Shown here piece by piece: positions 40,271 through 49,772 of a stretch of DNA of 64,000 nt. The notes beneath the pieces were generated by a model, which saw only the letters and a program-made list of their open reading frames with translations, made no database searches and was not told the origin of the DNA. The DNA is from Pycnopodia helianthoides (taxonomy: Eukaryota; Echinodermata; Asteroidea; Forcipulatida; Asteriidae): positions 3,616,001-3,680,000 of the forward strand of contig CM063258.1 of the NCBI GenBank assembly GCA_032158295.1, in the 5' to 3' direction. A program made the position numbers and the translations under genes. Position 1 is the stretch's first letter. Every line of letters starts with the position of its first letter.

Positions 40271-41345
40271 AGATAACAATAAGATCACTATACAATAAAG
40301 TTTTCTTTGATGTAATCTTATTTGTCATTTTTATACGAAAAGGACTCGAGAGAAGTATGTAATTTGTATTCAATTACCTGTCCACGCTTTATCAAGGTAC
40401 AAAATGTTCATCAGAGCTTTCAGTGTAGCCCAAATAATTACTGCTATACCCGAGTTATGTCCCCATCAGTTGTAATCCTAAAATTTTGGGATGAGCGTGA
40501 GCATAAGTATTTTTCCCGAGGTACGACTGAAACTTTAAGTATATTGACAACTAAAAAATGCATAATTTATGTATTAGGCCTATAATACTGCTTTGTGTTC
40601 GGATAAACTTTTACTTTATTATAGATTTGGTCGACTGAAATCTTTTTACCAAGCTTGTGCAGTGTTCTGAACTTTCTATTGTTTTACAATACTATGAGGG
40701 CAAGTTGCCCCCTTTTGCCCTCATTTGTTTTTTTGTTTTTTTCTTTCTGAAAACTGCTTTCATTACTGTACTTTGAAATTGATTTTACATTGTATTTTTC
40801 AATGTGTATTGTGCGGTTTATTAGATAATATTAATAGAGATATGTATATATATTATATAAAATAAGTTACACTATTACAGATGGCATCTTATGATGTGAG
40901 CTTTTAGAAATATTTACAGATAGTTTTTATGTCTGATATTTGTGCAATATTACGTGCTTTTAGTGCAATATGTCCTTTGGAATTGACTTGCAAATGTTGG
41001 TTTTTTGTTCCAATTTGTTAATACTGACACAGTTATGAATCCGGATGATGCATGCTAAAATGATGTTTATATAATTATTTGGAAACTAAAATTGTACTGA
41101 AAAATGCTTTATTAAAAATAATTATAAATGTTTTAAAAAGCAAACAGGCATGGTTAAGATTATGATACTAATAAATTCATATCAAATATCGGTACTACTG
41201 CAGTGCATCAGGCAAAAAGCAATGCTGAAACCATCTCAACTCCTTAGGAGTATGCAGCACCGGCAATAAATCTCCTCTCTCGTAGCTGTAATCAATCAGT
41301 CATTTCCCTTTACAATAATATGTAGTTGTTTACTACATTGGGCAC
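40271..41345 (+). other. AT-rich, repeat-poor stretch, possible 3' UTR
   Basis: Unlike its surroundings it has no MITE or SINE and several AATAAA-like signals (for example 40292 and 41168). Compatible with a long 3' untranslated region of the stomatin transcript, but this is inference only. Confidence 0.3.
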
Positions 41346-41795
41346 TTAAAGGTAGGGTCCTAGATTGGTTTTTGTCAACTAAATGCTATTTCAATTATAG
41401 AGAAAAATACAGTATAAGTCAGATGTGAAAGTTTCACCTGGAAACAGAGACTACCTGCAGAAAAAAACAGCAATAAACTGTCATGGTAATTTCACAAGAA
41501 CGTCATATCCATCCACGTTTTAGCGAGGTGACAGCGGGTACCAACCGCATCTCTGGCCGCAGCATCCGCAAACGGTCGCCAACCCTCAGAAATCTGAGAA
41601 AAGACACATGCATGAATCATCTCTCAGATTCAAATGTTTTGGGGTGAAAAATCATCCAAACCATATTACTTCGAAGGGAATCCTTTTCTCAAAAATAGTT
41701 TGTACTACCAACTTCTGCGGTGCTTCTCACCAAGTCAAGTTTTTTTGTTATGGTCATTCATTTTTGGAGTCTCCAATCTATGACCCCACCTTTAA
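41346..41795 (+). mobile_element. TTAA MITE, family D copy 2
   Basis: Left end AGGTAGGGTCCTAGATTGG, right end CCAATCTATGACCCCACCT, flanked by TTAA at 41346 and 41792. Contains TAGCGAGGTGACAGCGGGTA as in copy 1, and a segment resembling family C (TTATGGTCATTCATTTTTGG). Confidence 0.75.
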
Positions 41796-41805
41796 ACAAC
41801 TATCA

Positions 41806-41910
41806 CCAAGTGTCTTTGTAGCCAGGCCGGGATTCGAACCCTCAACCCCTTGACTAGATCTCAAGTCTGGCATTCAAGACCTCTCGGTCTTGCCGCTGCT
41901 CTATGATAAT
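41806..41910 (-). repeat. tRNA-like SINE-head fragment
   Basis: On the minus strand CATAGAGCAGCGGCAAGACC and GGGTTCGAATCCCGGCC sit in tRNA-like spacing. No SINE tail follows and the acceptor stem does not pair, so I treat it as a SINE or tRNA relic. Confidence 0.4.
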
Positions 41911-42190
41911 AATCACGCACACAAATTAAACCTAATGTGACAAACTGTTATTCGTTTTAAAGATTGACGTATTATTTGTTACAAATTAACATAGTCAGGA
42001 AGTGTTTCAGATTATAGTCTTTTTTAGAAATACAGATACTATATGTGATACTTGAAGTAATTCAGATAGCGCTATTTATTATTTTAAAAAAATTGTATTT
42101 CTATTTATACCTTGCTGTTCTTTCATTATGAAGTTTTAGAAAACAGTACTCAGCTGCAACTATAACTTTTTAAAGCTTCTTTCTATACCG
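41911..42190. other. non-coding DNA
   Basis: Nothing supported. Confidence 0.3.
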
Positions 42191-42669
42191 AGGGGCTCTA
42201 AGGTCGAATTCATTTTTGTGATGCAATCATTTTCAAATAGATGAAAGTTATTACATAAAATTGCCAGTGTCTATCCTCACGTTAAAAGAGTATAAAATAC
42301 CAGTGCATTTGAAACCCTTTCAGTACAAACTTTTTCAAAATCCATTGACATCACATTTCAAATATATGGGCTTGTACATTTTTGTATTGAATCTTTTTTT
42401 AAAGTTCATCCCTGAATTTTTCTTTTGCATTAAATTTAGACCTTTAGACTAACATACAAATATGGAATGTACAGACCCATTTGCTGTTGATATCCAATGA
42501 TCCAATGGCGTCACATTTTAAAAAATTTCGCTCTGAAAGAGTATAAAATAAAACAACATTTTACACCATTTTTTAGTGAGGTTAGAGATTTGTAACTTTT
42601 TTTTATGAGGACTCTATCTGTTGAAAAGTACATTCATCACAAAAGTAAAATTTGACCTTGGAGCCCCTC
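42191..42669. mobile_element. foldback MITE with AGGGGCTCTAAGGTC ends
   Basis: Left end AGGGGCTCTAAGGTCGAATT, right end AATTTGACCTTGGAGCCCCTC, about 479 bp. Internal arms also pair: CTATCCTCACGTTAAAAGAG and GTATAAAATACCAG face AGTATAAAATAAAACAAC and TTTTTAGTGAGGTTAGAG. Related to the larger copy at 17455-18195. Confidence 0.7.
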
Positions 42670-42887
42670 TTTAACCCTGATCCCATATTGTCTTTGGCAA
42701 GTGATCACCCAATATCCTCCAAAACCGTCCACTCTGTGACATCATCAGCCAACTGTATGATGCGCCTCTTAAAATGGTAAGCTTTTGTTTGGTCGTGCAA
42801 CGTATTCAGCTGATTTTCTCGTTTTTTTTAGTTTCTCAGCTGTGATGTTGAAGAAAAAAAACACAGTATAAAAGGCTTGCTGTGCCC
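42670..42887. other. non-coding DNA
   Basis: Nothing supported. Confidence 0.3.
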
Positions 42888-43130
42888 AATTGCAGTTGTA
42901 TGCCTGATTGTTAATTGGGCCATGTCTTACAAAGTCAGACAACTTCCTTAACGGGATTTAAAACAAAAACAAATTGCAGTCGTATGACTGATTGTAATTG
43001 GGCCATGTCTTACAAAGTCAGACAACTCCTTAACGGATTTTAAAACAAAACAAATTGCAGTCGTATGACCGATTGTTATTGGGCCACGTCTTACAAAGAC
43101 AACTTCCTAAAAGGGATTTTGGAGGAGTTG
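42888..43130 (+). repeat. three-copy tandem repeat of about 83 bp
   Basis: AATTGCAGTTGTATGCCTG, TTGGGCCATGTCTTACAAAG, TCAGACAACTTCCTTAACGG and AAAACAAA recur at about 42888, 42972 and 43053, each unit with small deletions. Confidence 0.85.
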
Positions 43131-43519
43131 GCTTGTCAGGTTAATGAACCTTCATCATGGGGCTATCATCCTCTTTAGCCTTTTTCAAAACTACCCACCT
43201 TTCATCAGTGTAAAGGGCAACCCGTGTAAAAAGTCTCTCCACGGATTAAAACTGATCCAGAGATTCCGTTCACACTTGCAATGTCTAACCCAGAGAATAA
43301 GTTAACCCAGTTGGATACTAACACGAGCAGCGCAACCCATGTTCACACGTCACGTTTGTTTAACACCGAAGTTTTTTGACCCTGACTTCAGCCCATGCAT
43401 TCACAAGAACGGTCAAGTTCATCACTTGACCAGTATTTGGTCCGTTTTGCTGTGGCTTTCTTTCCCAGACATCGTGATGAAAAATTAAAAGCACTGTACA
43501 AAGATAATACAACTATGCA
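43131..43519. other. non-coding DNA, decayed inverted-repeat element
   Basis: GTTCACACTTGCAATGTC and TAACCCAGTTGG with later TGTTCACACGTCACG suggest an old element whose relatives occur near 44080 and 44500. Boundaries are not clear. Confidence 0.3.
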
Positions 43520-43855
43520 TTAAAGGCACTGGATACTATTGGTAATTACTCAAAATAATTGTAAGCATAAAAACTTACTTGGTAACGAGCAATGGAGAGC
43601 TGTTGACAGTATAAAACATTGTGAGAAACGGCTCCCTCTGAAGTAACTAGTTTTTGAGAAAGAAGTAATTTCTCAGTAAAATATTCTGAAAGCACACAAC
43701 TTCGTGTGACATGGGTGTTTTTTTCTTCCATTATTATCTTGCAACTTTGACGACCAATTGAGTACAAATTTTTCACAGGTTTGTTATTTTGTGCATATGT
43801 TGAGATACACCAAGTGAGAAGACTGGTCTTTGACAATTACCAAAGGTGTCTTTAA
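43520..43855 (+). mobile_element. TTAA MITE, family C copy 5
   Basis: TTAA at 43520 and 43852; left end AAGGCACTGGATACTATTGG, right end ATTACCAAAGGTGTCTTTAA. The right arm is shortened. Confidence 0.8.
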
Positions 43856-45256
43856 AGATAAGAAGCCAATGGAGTCTGTCTTGTATGGTCTCATGTAATA
43901 AGAGTGCCATGGTTTAACCACAAAATCACATGCTATTGGAGTTTCTACAATGTAAATGTTTGATTCGACCTCCCCTTCCGCAGCGGTGGTTGAAGAGTCT
44001 CAATCAGCCGTGGCCATAAAACTGGAAATCCTGGTGTATGTTCATACTTGGAATTTAATCTAGATAAATTGCAGTGGGTTGTGTTTTAACATTGAGACTG
44101 GTGGGTTAACCCCAGTCCTGAGCAGGGTTGAATTTTACCTGGATTAAAACCCTCCTACTCTCAGTGACTCTTGGCGACATTTTCCAGTGAGTTGACCAAC
44201 CATTTGAAACCATTCGACTTCCAAGGTTGTGTACGGTGGCACAACTGTGCACAGAACTAACTGTGTACTGTGTACATGCATTTCCTCATGGTATCATATT
44301 GCAGGCTGGCATAGTTTATCTATCATTCAAAACCACAGTGAATGGTATTGAATGTTCAGACAGCAAGAGGGTTAAGCCATTTTTTGGTTTGTTAATCCAG
44401 AGAATTTTTAGCTCTGAAAAGGGTAGTGTCAACAATCCCCTTAATCCAGAGAATCTCTGTGTTACATTTTTTTTTCTAGCACAGAGATTCTCTGGATGAA
44501 AGGGTAGTGTGAAAAGGGCTTTAGTCTTGTTCCATGTGTGCAATATCAATCAATGGTGCAAAGTCTAATAATATCAAATACAGTACCAGACTAATTTTTT
44601 TCTTTGTTTTTTCCTTTGGTTTGTTTGCAACAAAATGGCTGGTGTTTTTTTTTTCGGAGACACCACAGGACACAATACTCTCAAGAGTTGTGGCAGTGCT
44701 TTTAAAAAAAAACGGTGGTTCGACACGAGTTGTCAAACCCGCTGGTTCTTTTCAGAACCACCGCAACCCAGAGAGAAGAGTTTTATGTACGACAGTGTCT
44801 CCGCAGAACCGCACTAGATTGTAGTCTTCCCACCATGGAAAAGTTTCAAAAACCTACTTTAAACAAGATGGCTTCACTGTGCTATTAGACTGTGCAAGTC
44901 TATTGTAATAGTTGGACACTTTCAAGTGCATGATTTTGTTTCATTCACACGAAAACTTTTATACAAGGCTCCCAAGAGATTTTCCCCTGAAGTTGGAAAT
45001 ACGTCCGCGACTTGCACAGTCTATGGTCTACTTTAAGCGTTTAAAGATCTTCAGAATTAAGCTTTTAAAATTGTTGGTACCTGCTTATTGTACACTCGGA
45101 TGCCTTGTTCATGGAAACTGTCAGTTGATTCATTTCATCATTTATTGTTATTCCAACCAATATTTTTTTTAGAGGTTTTAATACAAATATCCCTTCCACA
45201 AGGCACGTACAGGAATGTTTCAAATACTGTTTGATTTTTTTTGGGTAATGTTTATG
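43856..45256. other. non-coding DNA with a small palindrome
   Basis: At about 44442-44498, CCAGAGAATCTCTGTG is followed after a T-run by CACAGAGATTCTCTGG, a hairpin. The nearby CCAGAGAATTTTTAGC at 44397 is a related half. No gene found; short frames lack domains. Confidence 0.4.
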
Positions 45257-45377
45257 TAAGGCCGTGTCCGAATCAGTGGCTACAGCTACGGCTTTGACTG
45301 GATTTCCGAATCATCATGCGTTGAGGTATAGTACGTCCTTGGCAACAGCCGTAGCCGCCAGGTTGGATACGGCCTTA
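45257..45377. mobile_element. 120-bp MITE with TAAGGCCGTGTCC ends
   Basis: Left end TAAGGCCGTGTCCGAATCAG, right end TTGGATACGGCCTTA. Internal inverted pair GGCTACAGCTACGGC and GCCGTAGCCGCC. A decayed relative starts at 36594 in the stomatin intron. Confidence 0.7.
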
Positions 45378-46101
45378 CTTAACAATCATTATTACCTTGA
45401 CACATGTGTTTCTTGATGTGATAAAATTAATAAAAGAAAAGAGACAGTTGACAACTTGACATATCGATCTCGTTTGTATATTCTTGTGAGTCTGCAACAA
45501 TTCAAATCCTTAAAATCTCAAGAAACATCAGGCCTGTGGTTTTTCTGTTTTCCTGAGCACTCGTCAATTTTGAGTAGCAGGTGTATTTTTTGTGTGCGAT
45601 ATTTTCACGTTTAAGGTGAACAAAGTTTCCCACAGTCAAGTTGCTGCAGCCTCAGCCTCGCTACCTCTCGTCGATAACCCCTGGAAGGGAAGCGCTGACG
45701 ACAATTATCAGTCGGATCCCGAATGCTTTTTGTTCACACTTGTTCAAAAAAATGTTGAGCTTTTGTAGGGCTGTTTTATAAAGGTCCCCCTGAACTGCAT
45801 CCAGTTAAGCATGTCACAAGATCAAAGAGGAATGAGAGGGGACCAGTGGCTCTATGACTTTCATCCCTCTTTTGCGGGCTACCATGCTTGAACGTGTGCG
45901 TAGAGTGGATGGAACACAGGCCTAATCGAATTGTGTATTATTTGATTTAAATCAGACGATTCCAGGGGTTGTGAGCGAGTAAAGCAAGAATTTGACTAGC
46001 CCGTCAGGTTACCTGAGAAGCATGCCTGACCAGCCTCCAGCACTCTTGTGTATTGATATCTTCATAATGACATGGGTTTTCAAAAGTTAAACCATTTTAA
46101 T
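45378..46101. other. non-coding DNA
   Basis: No recognised feature. Confidence 0.3.
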
Positions 46102-46545
46102 CATCGAGAAATTAGAATTAGCTGTTGCAAACTGCTTACCAACCAAAAGGACCTGTAGTATAAATGCAAAAAATTAGTTAGTGGCCTGACGTTTCGACCC
46201 TAGCAGAGTCTTTCTCGAAGGCTAAATGACAAGACAACACACATACATGCATACAAGGGGGACAAAAGCAGTCAAGTGGAAATATATGAATAGAGAGTGG
46301 AGAGAGAAAAGCAAGAAGCATTCAGAAAGCAAGAAGCATTCAGCATGCTTCTTGCTTTCTGAATGCTTCTTGCTTTCTGAATGCTTCTTGCTTTTCTCTC
46401 TCCACTCTCTCTGTTTATATATTTGCCACTTGACTGCTTTTGTCCCCCTTGTATGCATGTATGTGTGTTGTCTTGTCATTTAGCCTTCGAGAAAGACTCT
46501 GCTAGGGTCGAAACGTCAGGCCACTCACTAATTTTTTGCATTTTG
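46102..46545. mobile_element. long foldback with GAAACGTC ends
   Basis: A near-perfect inverted repeat of about 375 bp (46166-46540) centred near 46347. The arms run from TGCAAAAAATTAGTTAGTGG and CCTGACGTTTCGACCC to the reverse complement. Near the centre CTTGCTTTCTGAATGCTT is tandemly repeated. Each arm holds a hairpin GACTC/GGGTC followed by GAAACGTC, as in hammerhead motifs, but the CUGANGA core is replaced by a TCGAGAA-like sequence. The left flank also matches 33838-33960. Confidence 0.75.
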
Positions 46546-46891
46546 ATAATCGTAATGCTGCATGGTAAAATCTACCACATAGTGTATCCAAACCTTAGCC
46601 GATATTCAGCTACCAAAAACTTTAATACGTAAAATCCTCCGCAGCAGCAAGTTATAAAATACAATATAGCACAAATGTTTAAAAAAGGGGTCATGGTCAA
46701 TTTGTGAAAAGAGTTCATCCATGCATGTTTAAATTACCCTCTTTTTTGTAACGGATGCCGACAAATGATCAGTGCGCACATCCTCTTGGCAGCACTTTCT
46801 TTAAAACATCAAAATTTGTGGACAACTCCAAACAAGGTTGTGTCTTATTTTTCCAGTGAAATTACCCATCGGTGTTTTCAACTCTCGAATT
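46546..46891. other. probable HDHD3 3' flank
   Basis: Non-coding sequence downstream of the minus-strand HDHD3 stop codon. No clear polyadenylation signal was identified. Confidence 0.3.
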
Positions 46892-47418
46892 TCATGACTT
46901 CACAATCCCTGTCAGCTCTGAAAGATCTCGAATGAAGTGTCCAGAATCGACGTGAGGGTGCGATGTCGCCAGCGTACCGTCCCTGTCCACGATCAAGGCC
47001 GACATTCCGACGGCCCTCGCCCCTTCATAATCTTGACTCACGTTATCGCCGACGTGGAGGCACTCCACCGGTTCGACCTTTAACCTCTCCATCGCCATGC
47101 GGAAGATCTCGGCGTCGGGTTTCTCGTGTCCGGTGTAGACGGAGAGCAAAATGAAAGCAAAGTGTGAGGCAAGATGAACGGATCTAAGAACGTCCATCAC
47201 GCGCTCGTCACAGTTGGAGATCACGCCCAGACACACCCCCTCCTGGTTCAGAGAGGCGAGCGTCGACTTGACCTCCGGAAAGACGTCCCACATTGAGGGC
47301 GTCTTGAAGTTCTCAAACAGTGTGGAGGCAATTTTGCTCATCGTCTTGTTATCGACCTGCCCACTCGTCATGAAGGTTCTTCTGATGACCTCACTCCACC
47401 ATGCACTTGACGTCATAC
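46892..47418 (-). CDS. HDHD3: HDHD3-like HAD protein, exon 2
   Basis: The acceptor is CGATTGCAG on the minus strand. The exon's first two bases complete the Gly codon begun in exon 1, giving THTGMTSSAWW-type continuity (G65, M66). It encodes residues 65-239: HAD motif II Ser132 in GVISNCD, motif III Lys164 in GHEKPD, motif IV Asp189 and Asp194 in HVGDNVSQDYEG. It ends at TGA (46894-46892). Total length 239 residues is close to the roughly 250 of vertebrate HDHD3. HDHD3 belongs to the haloacid dehalogenase superfamily; its physiological substrate is not established. Confidence 0.95.
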
Positions 47419-47524
47419 CTGCAATCGACCAAAAAGTGCACAAATCATGCAGTAAATTATGCCAATTTGTCTTTTGGTTTGATTCCAGAGGGCATCAATC
47501 CTAATACAATCAGAACCAATATCA

Positions 47525-48066
47525 ATATATCATCCACTGTGGTTTTGAATGATAATCATGTGGTGAATGCATCCCCACAGTACACAGTCAACCCTCCAAC
47601 TGTCTGACATTTCAATATCATTCACTGTGGGTCTGAATAACAGATAAACTATGCCAGCTTGCAGAATGATATATGGTGAATGCATCTACACAGTACAGTC
47701 AGCCCTCCTACTGTCTGACCATTCAATATCATTCACTGTAGTTTTAAATAACAGATAAACTATGCCAGCCAGCACTATGAGAACATGTGGTGAATGCACA
47801 GTACACAGTCAACCCTCCTACTGTCTGACCATTCAATATCATCCACTGTAATTTTGAATGATACATAATGATATCATGTGGTGAATGCATCTGCACAGTA
47901 CACAGTCAGCCCTCCTACTCTCTGACCATTCAATATCGTTCACTGTAATTTTGAATAACAGATAAACTAAGCCAGCCAGCACTATGAGATCATGTGGTGA
48001 ATGCACAGTACACAGTCAACCCTCCTACTGTCTGACCATTCGATATCATCCACTGTGGTTTTGAAT
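47525..48066 (+). repeat. tandem repeat of 92-113 bp, about five copies
   Basis: ATATCATTCACTGTGG (and variants), TGAATAACAGATAAACTATG, CATGTGGTGAATGCA, CAGTACACAGTCAACCCTCC and TACTGTCTGACCATTC recur at about 47527, 47619, 47727, 47838, 47933 and 48046. Unit length varies because a central block (GCCAGCCAGCACTATGAGA) is present only in some copies. Confidence 0.8.
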
Positions 48067-48070
48067 AAGA

Positions 48071-48236
48071 GAATAAAAGGGTAGTGACGCGGTCTTAACC
48101 GGCCGTTTAAAACCGGCAGGGCCGTGGCCGTGTGATAAAGGACCGAGCCGAGCGCAGGCTCGGTCCTTTATCACACGGCCACGGCCCTGCAAGGTTTTAA
48201 ACAGCCGGTTAAGACCAAGTCACTACTCTTTTATTC
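48071..48236. mobile_element. 166-bp palindromic MITE
   Basis: Almost perfectly self-complementary: GAATAAAAGGGTAGTGACGC, CGGTCTTAACCGGC, GTGATAAAGGACCGAGCC and their reverse complements about a centre near 48154. A transcript could fold into one long hairpin. A single copy is seen in this window, inside the HDHD3 intron. Confidence 0.8.
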
Positions 48237-49064
48237 CCATTCATAAATGCCCTTTTTGTTAAAAAGCGTAATATTGTTGGAAAATCTCAACTTTTCTGTT
48301 AACTTTCATTTCCTGTCACGTCCTCGAGCCCTGTTTCGCGAAGGATATACATGCCACGCTCAACAGCTGTGCGTACGCGGCGTCATAACACTAACATGTT
48401 TTTAGATTGAATACCAATATGTGTTGATTGCGTTTCGCGTAAATTAGCGCCTGCGTATAACCTTGCGTGCCACAGGTGTGTTTAAACACTTCTAGCCGGT
48501 GTTATATCGTCCGTTTAAACGCCCCCACGTGACGTCCTCTCGTCCAATCAGAATGGATAAACTGTCCCAGGTATTTATGAATATGATATCATGTGGTACA
48601 CAGTACAAAGTTAGCTCTGTGCACAGTCGCACCACCATCAATAGAACATGTTACATTTGTTTACAGAGTGGTGACCTGTACACTATAATGCATTTTCTGA
48701 CGGGCAAGATGCTACACAGGCTCAATGGGGAAATTTGTATTTTGTGTCATAATTTTCACATAAATTCAAAATTTACAAAAGCAACAGCTGTACAGCTTTT
48801 GAGATGTCCCCCCCTTTCTTCACATCAAAAGTTGAGGAAAATCAGACAGTGCGATCTCCATAAAACATAAGATTTGTTGTATTCTTCCATTGAGCTGTGT
48901 ACAAATGTGCCCACCAGAAAGTCTAGGCTCCGTGGCTCTTTTGTAAACATGTGATGTCACAGGTCACATCGTCTATACCCAATGCAGTTGACTGCTTTCA
49001 ATTGGTTGGTCAACTCGCTGAAAAGCGTTACCCTGTTTGGGAGGGTTTTGAGTGTGTTTAGTAC

Positions 49065-49257
49065 CTGTGTGCACTCCATAATTCGGATGCCTTGCTCTTT
49101 GCTCTCTGAGGGCTGTATAGAAAGCCTTGTCCAGAACCTGTGGATCTAGCTTGATGCCGTACTGACGTGCTGCTCGACTGTACTGCTGCCCAGTTGACTT
49201 GTTAACACGCATCAGCGTGTTGTGGATGTCCAATGTAACCACCTTGTAGCGGAGCAT
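49065..49257 (-). CDS. HDHD3: HDHD3-like HAD protein, exon 1 with start codon
   Basis: ATG at 49257-49255 starts MLRYKVVTLDIHNTLMRVNK. The exon gives 64 codons plus one base and ends before GTACTA. Asp10 is the predicted nucleophile position of HAD motif I, but the second acidic residue expected at +2 is His12. Human HDHD3, as I recall it, also lacks that Asp, so this seems a family trait. The helical cap region begins in this exon. HPNYGVHTG aligns with the PNYGLS-like cap segment of vertebrate HDHD3. Confidence 0.93.
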
Positions 49258-49598
49258 CTTGTCATCTCATGTGATCATCTAGAATGTAGGAGGCAACGCA
49301 AGCTGTACAAAATTTGAAAAGTTTTTTACATTATATATATATATTGTTATGCAAATTTGCACCAAACAAGGCTAAAAGCCACTCTCTACCAGAAGAAAAC
49401 ATTTAAGATGAAAATAACTTGATCGGAGCTGAAGGTAGGAATTGATATTTCTCGTAAAACAGTCTAGATTGTAGAATGGAAGGGGACATGGACAACGCAA
49501 AGAGTTCCAAACAATGTCATGGTCCTATGAGTACCTCAACCCTAACTCCCTTGAGTGATTTACTCGGATCTTTCCTGGCCCTTACAAAATCCAGCACC
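49258..49598. other. HDHD3 5' flank
   Basis: Upstream of the minus-strand start codon. A TATATATATATA run at 49334-49346 is present but cannot be assigned as a promoter. No CpG-island-like composition. Confidence 0.35.
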
Positions 49599-49772
49599 AT
49601 GGACCTTATGCATTACGTCATCACGCCGCCATCTTAGAGGTAAAATGATGACACAACAACTGAAAACGCCGACTATGTACACGCAGCGGGCAGGATCAGC
49701 CAATGAGCAACCTTCTGTTGACCTCTGGCCGAGGGCGACCTACTCAAACACCGTCATGTGCATAAGGTCCAT
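49599..49772. mobile_element. 174-bp MITE with ATGGACCTTATGC ends, copy 2
   Basis: Terminal repeats ATGGACCTTATGCA and TGCATAAGGTCCAT; internal GCCGCCATCTTAGAGGTAAA, CAGGATCAGCCAATGAG and GTTGACCTCTGGCCGAGGG. Pairs with the copy at 13136-13313. Confidence 0.8.

Larger units (their letters stand above)
47419..49064 (-). other. HDHD3: HDHD3 intron, 1.65 kb
   Basis: The minus-strand donor is GTACTA (49064) and the acceptor TTGCAG (47419). The intron contains a tandem repeat of about 100 bp and a palindromic MITE, both listed separately. A plus-strand open frame at 48499-48870 lacks domains and is treated as chance. Confidence 0.9.

Noticed and set aside
46963..47504. Plus-strand frames opposite HDHD3 exon 2
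   Set aside because: Antisense shadows of a clearly conserved minus-strand HAD exon.
48499..48870. 123-codon plus-strand frame in the HDHD3 intron
   Set aside because: Composition is not protein-like, no domain, and it lies within an intron of a well-supported gene.
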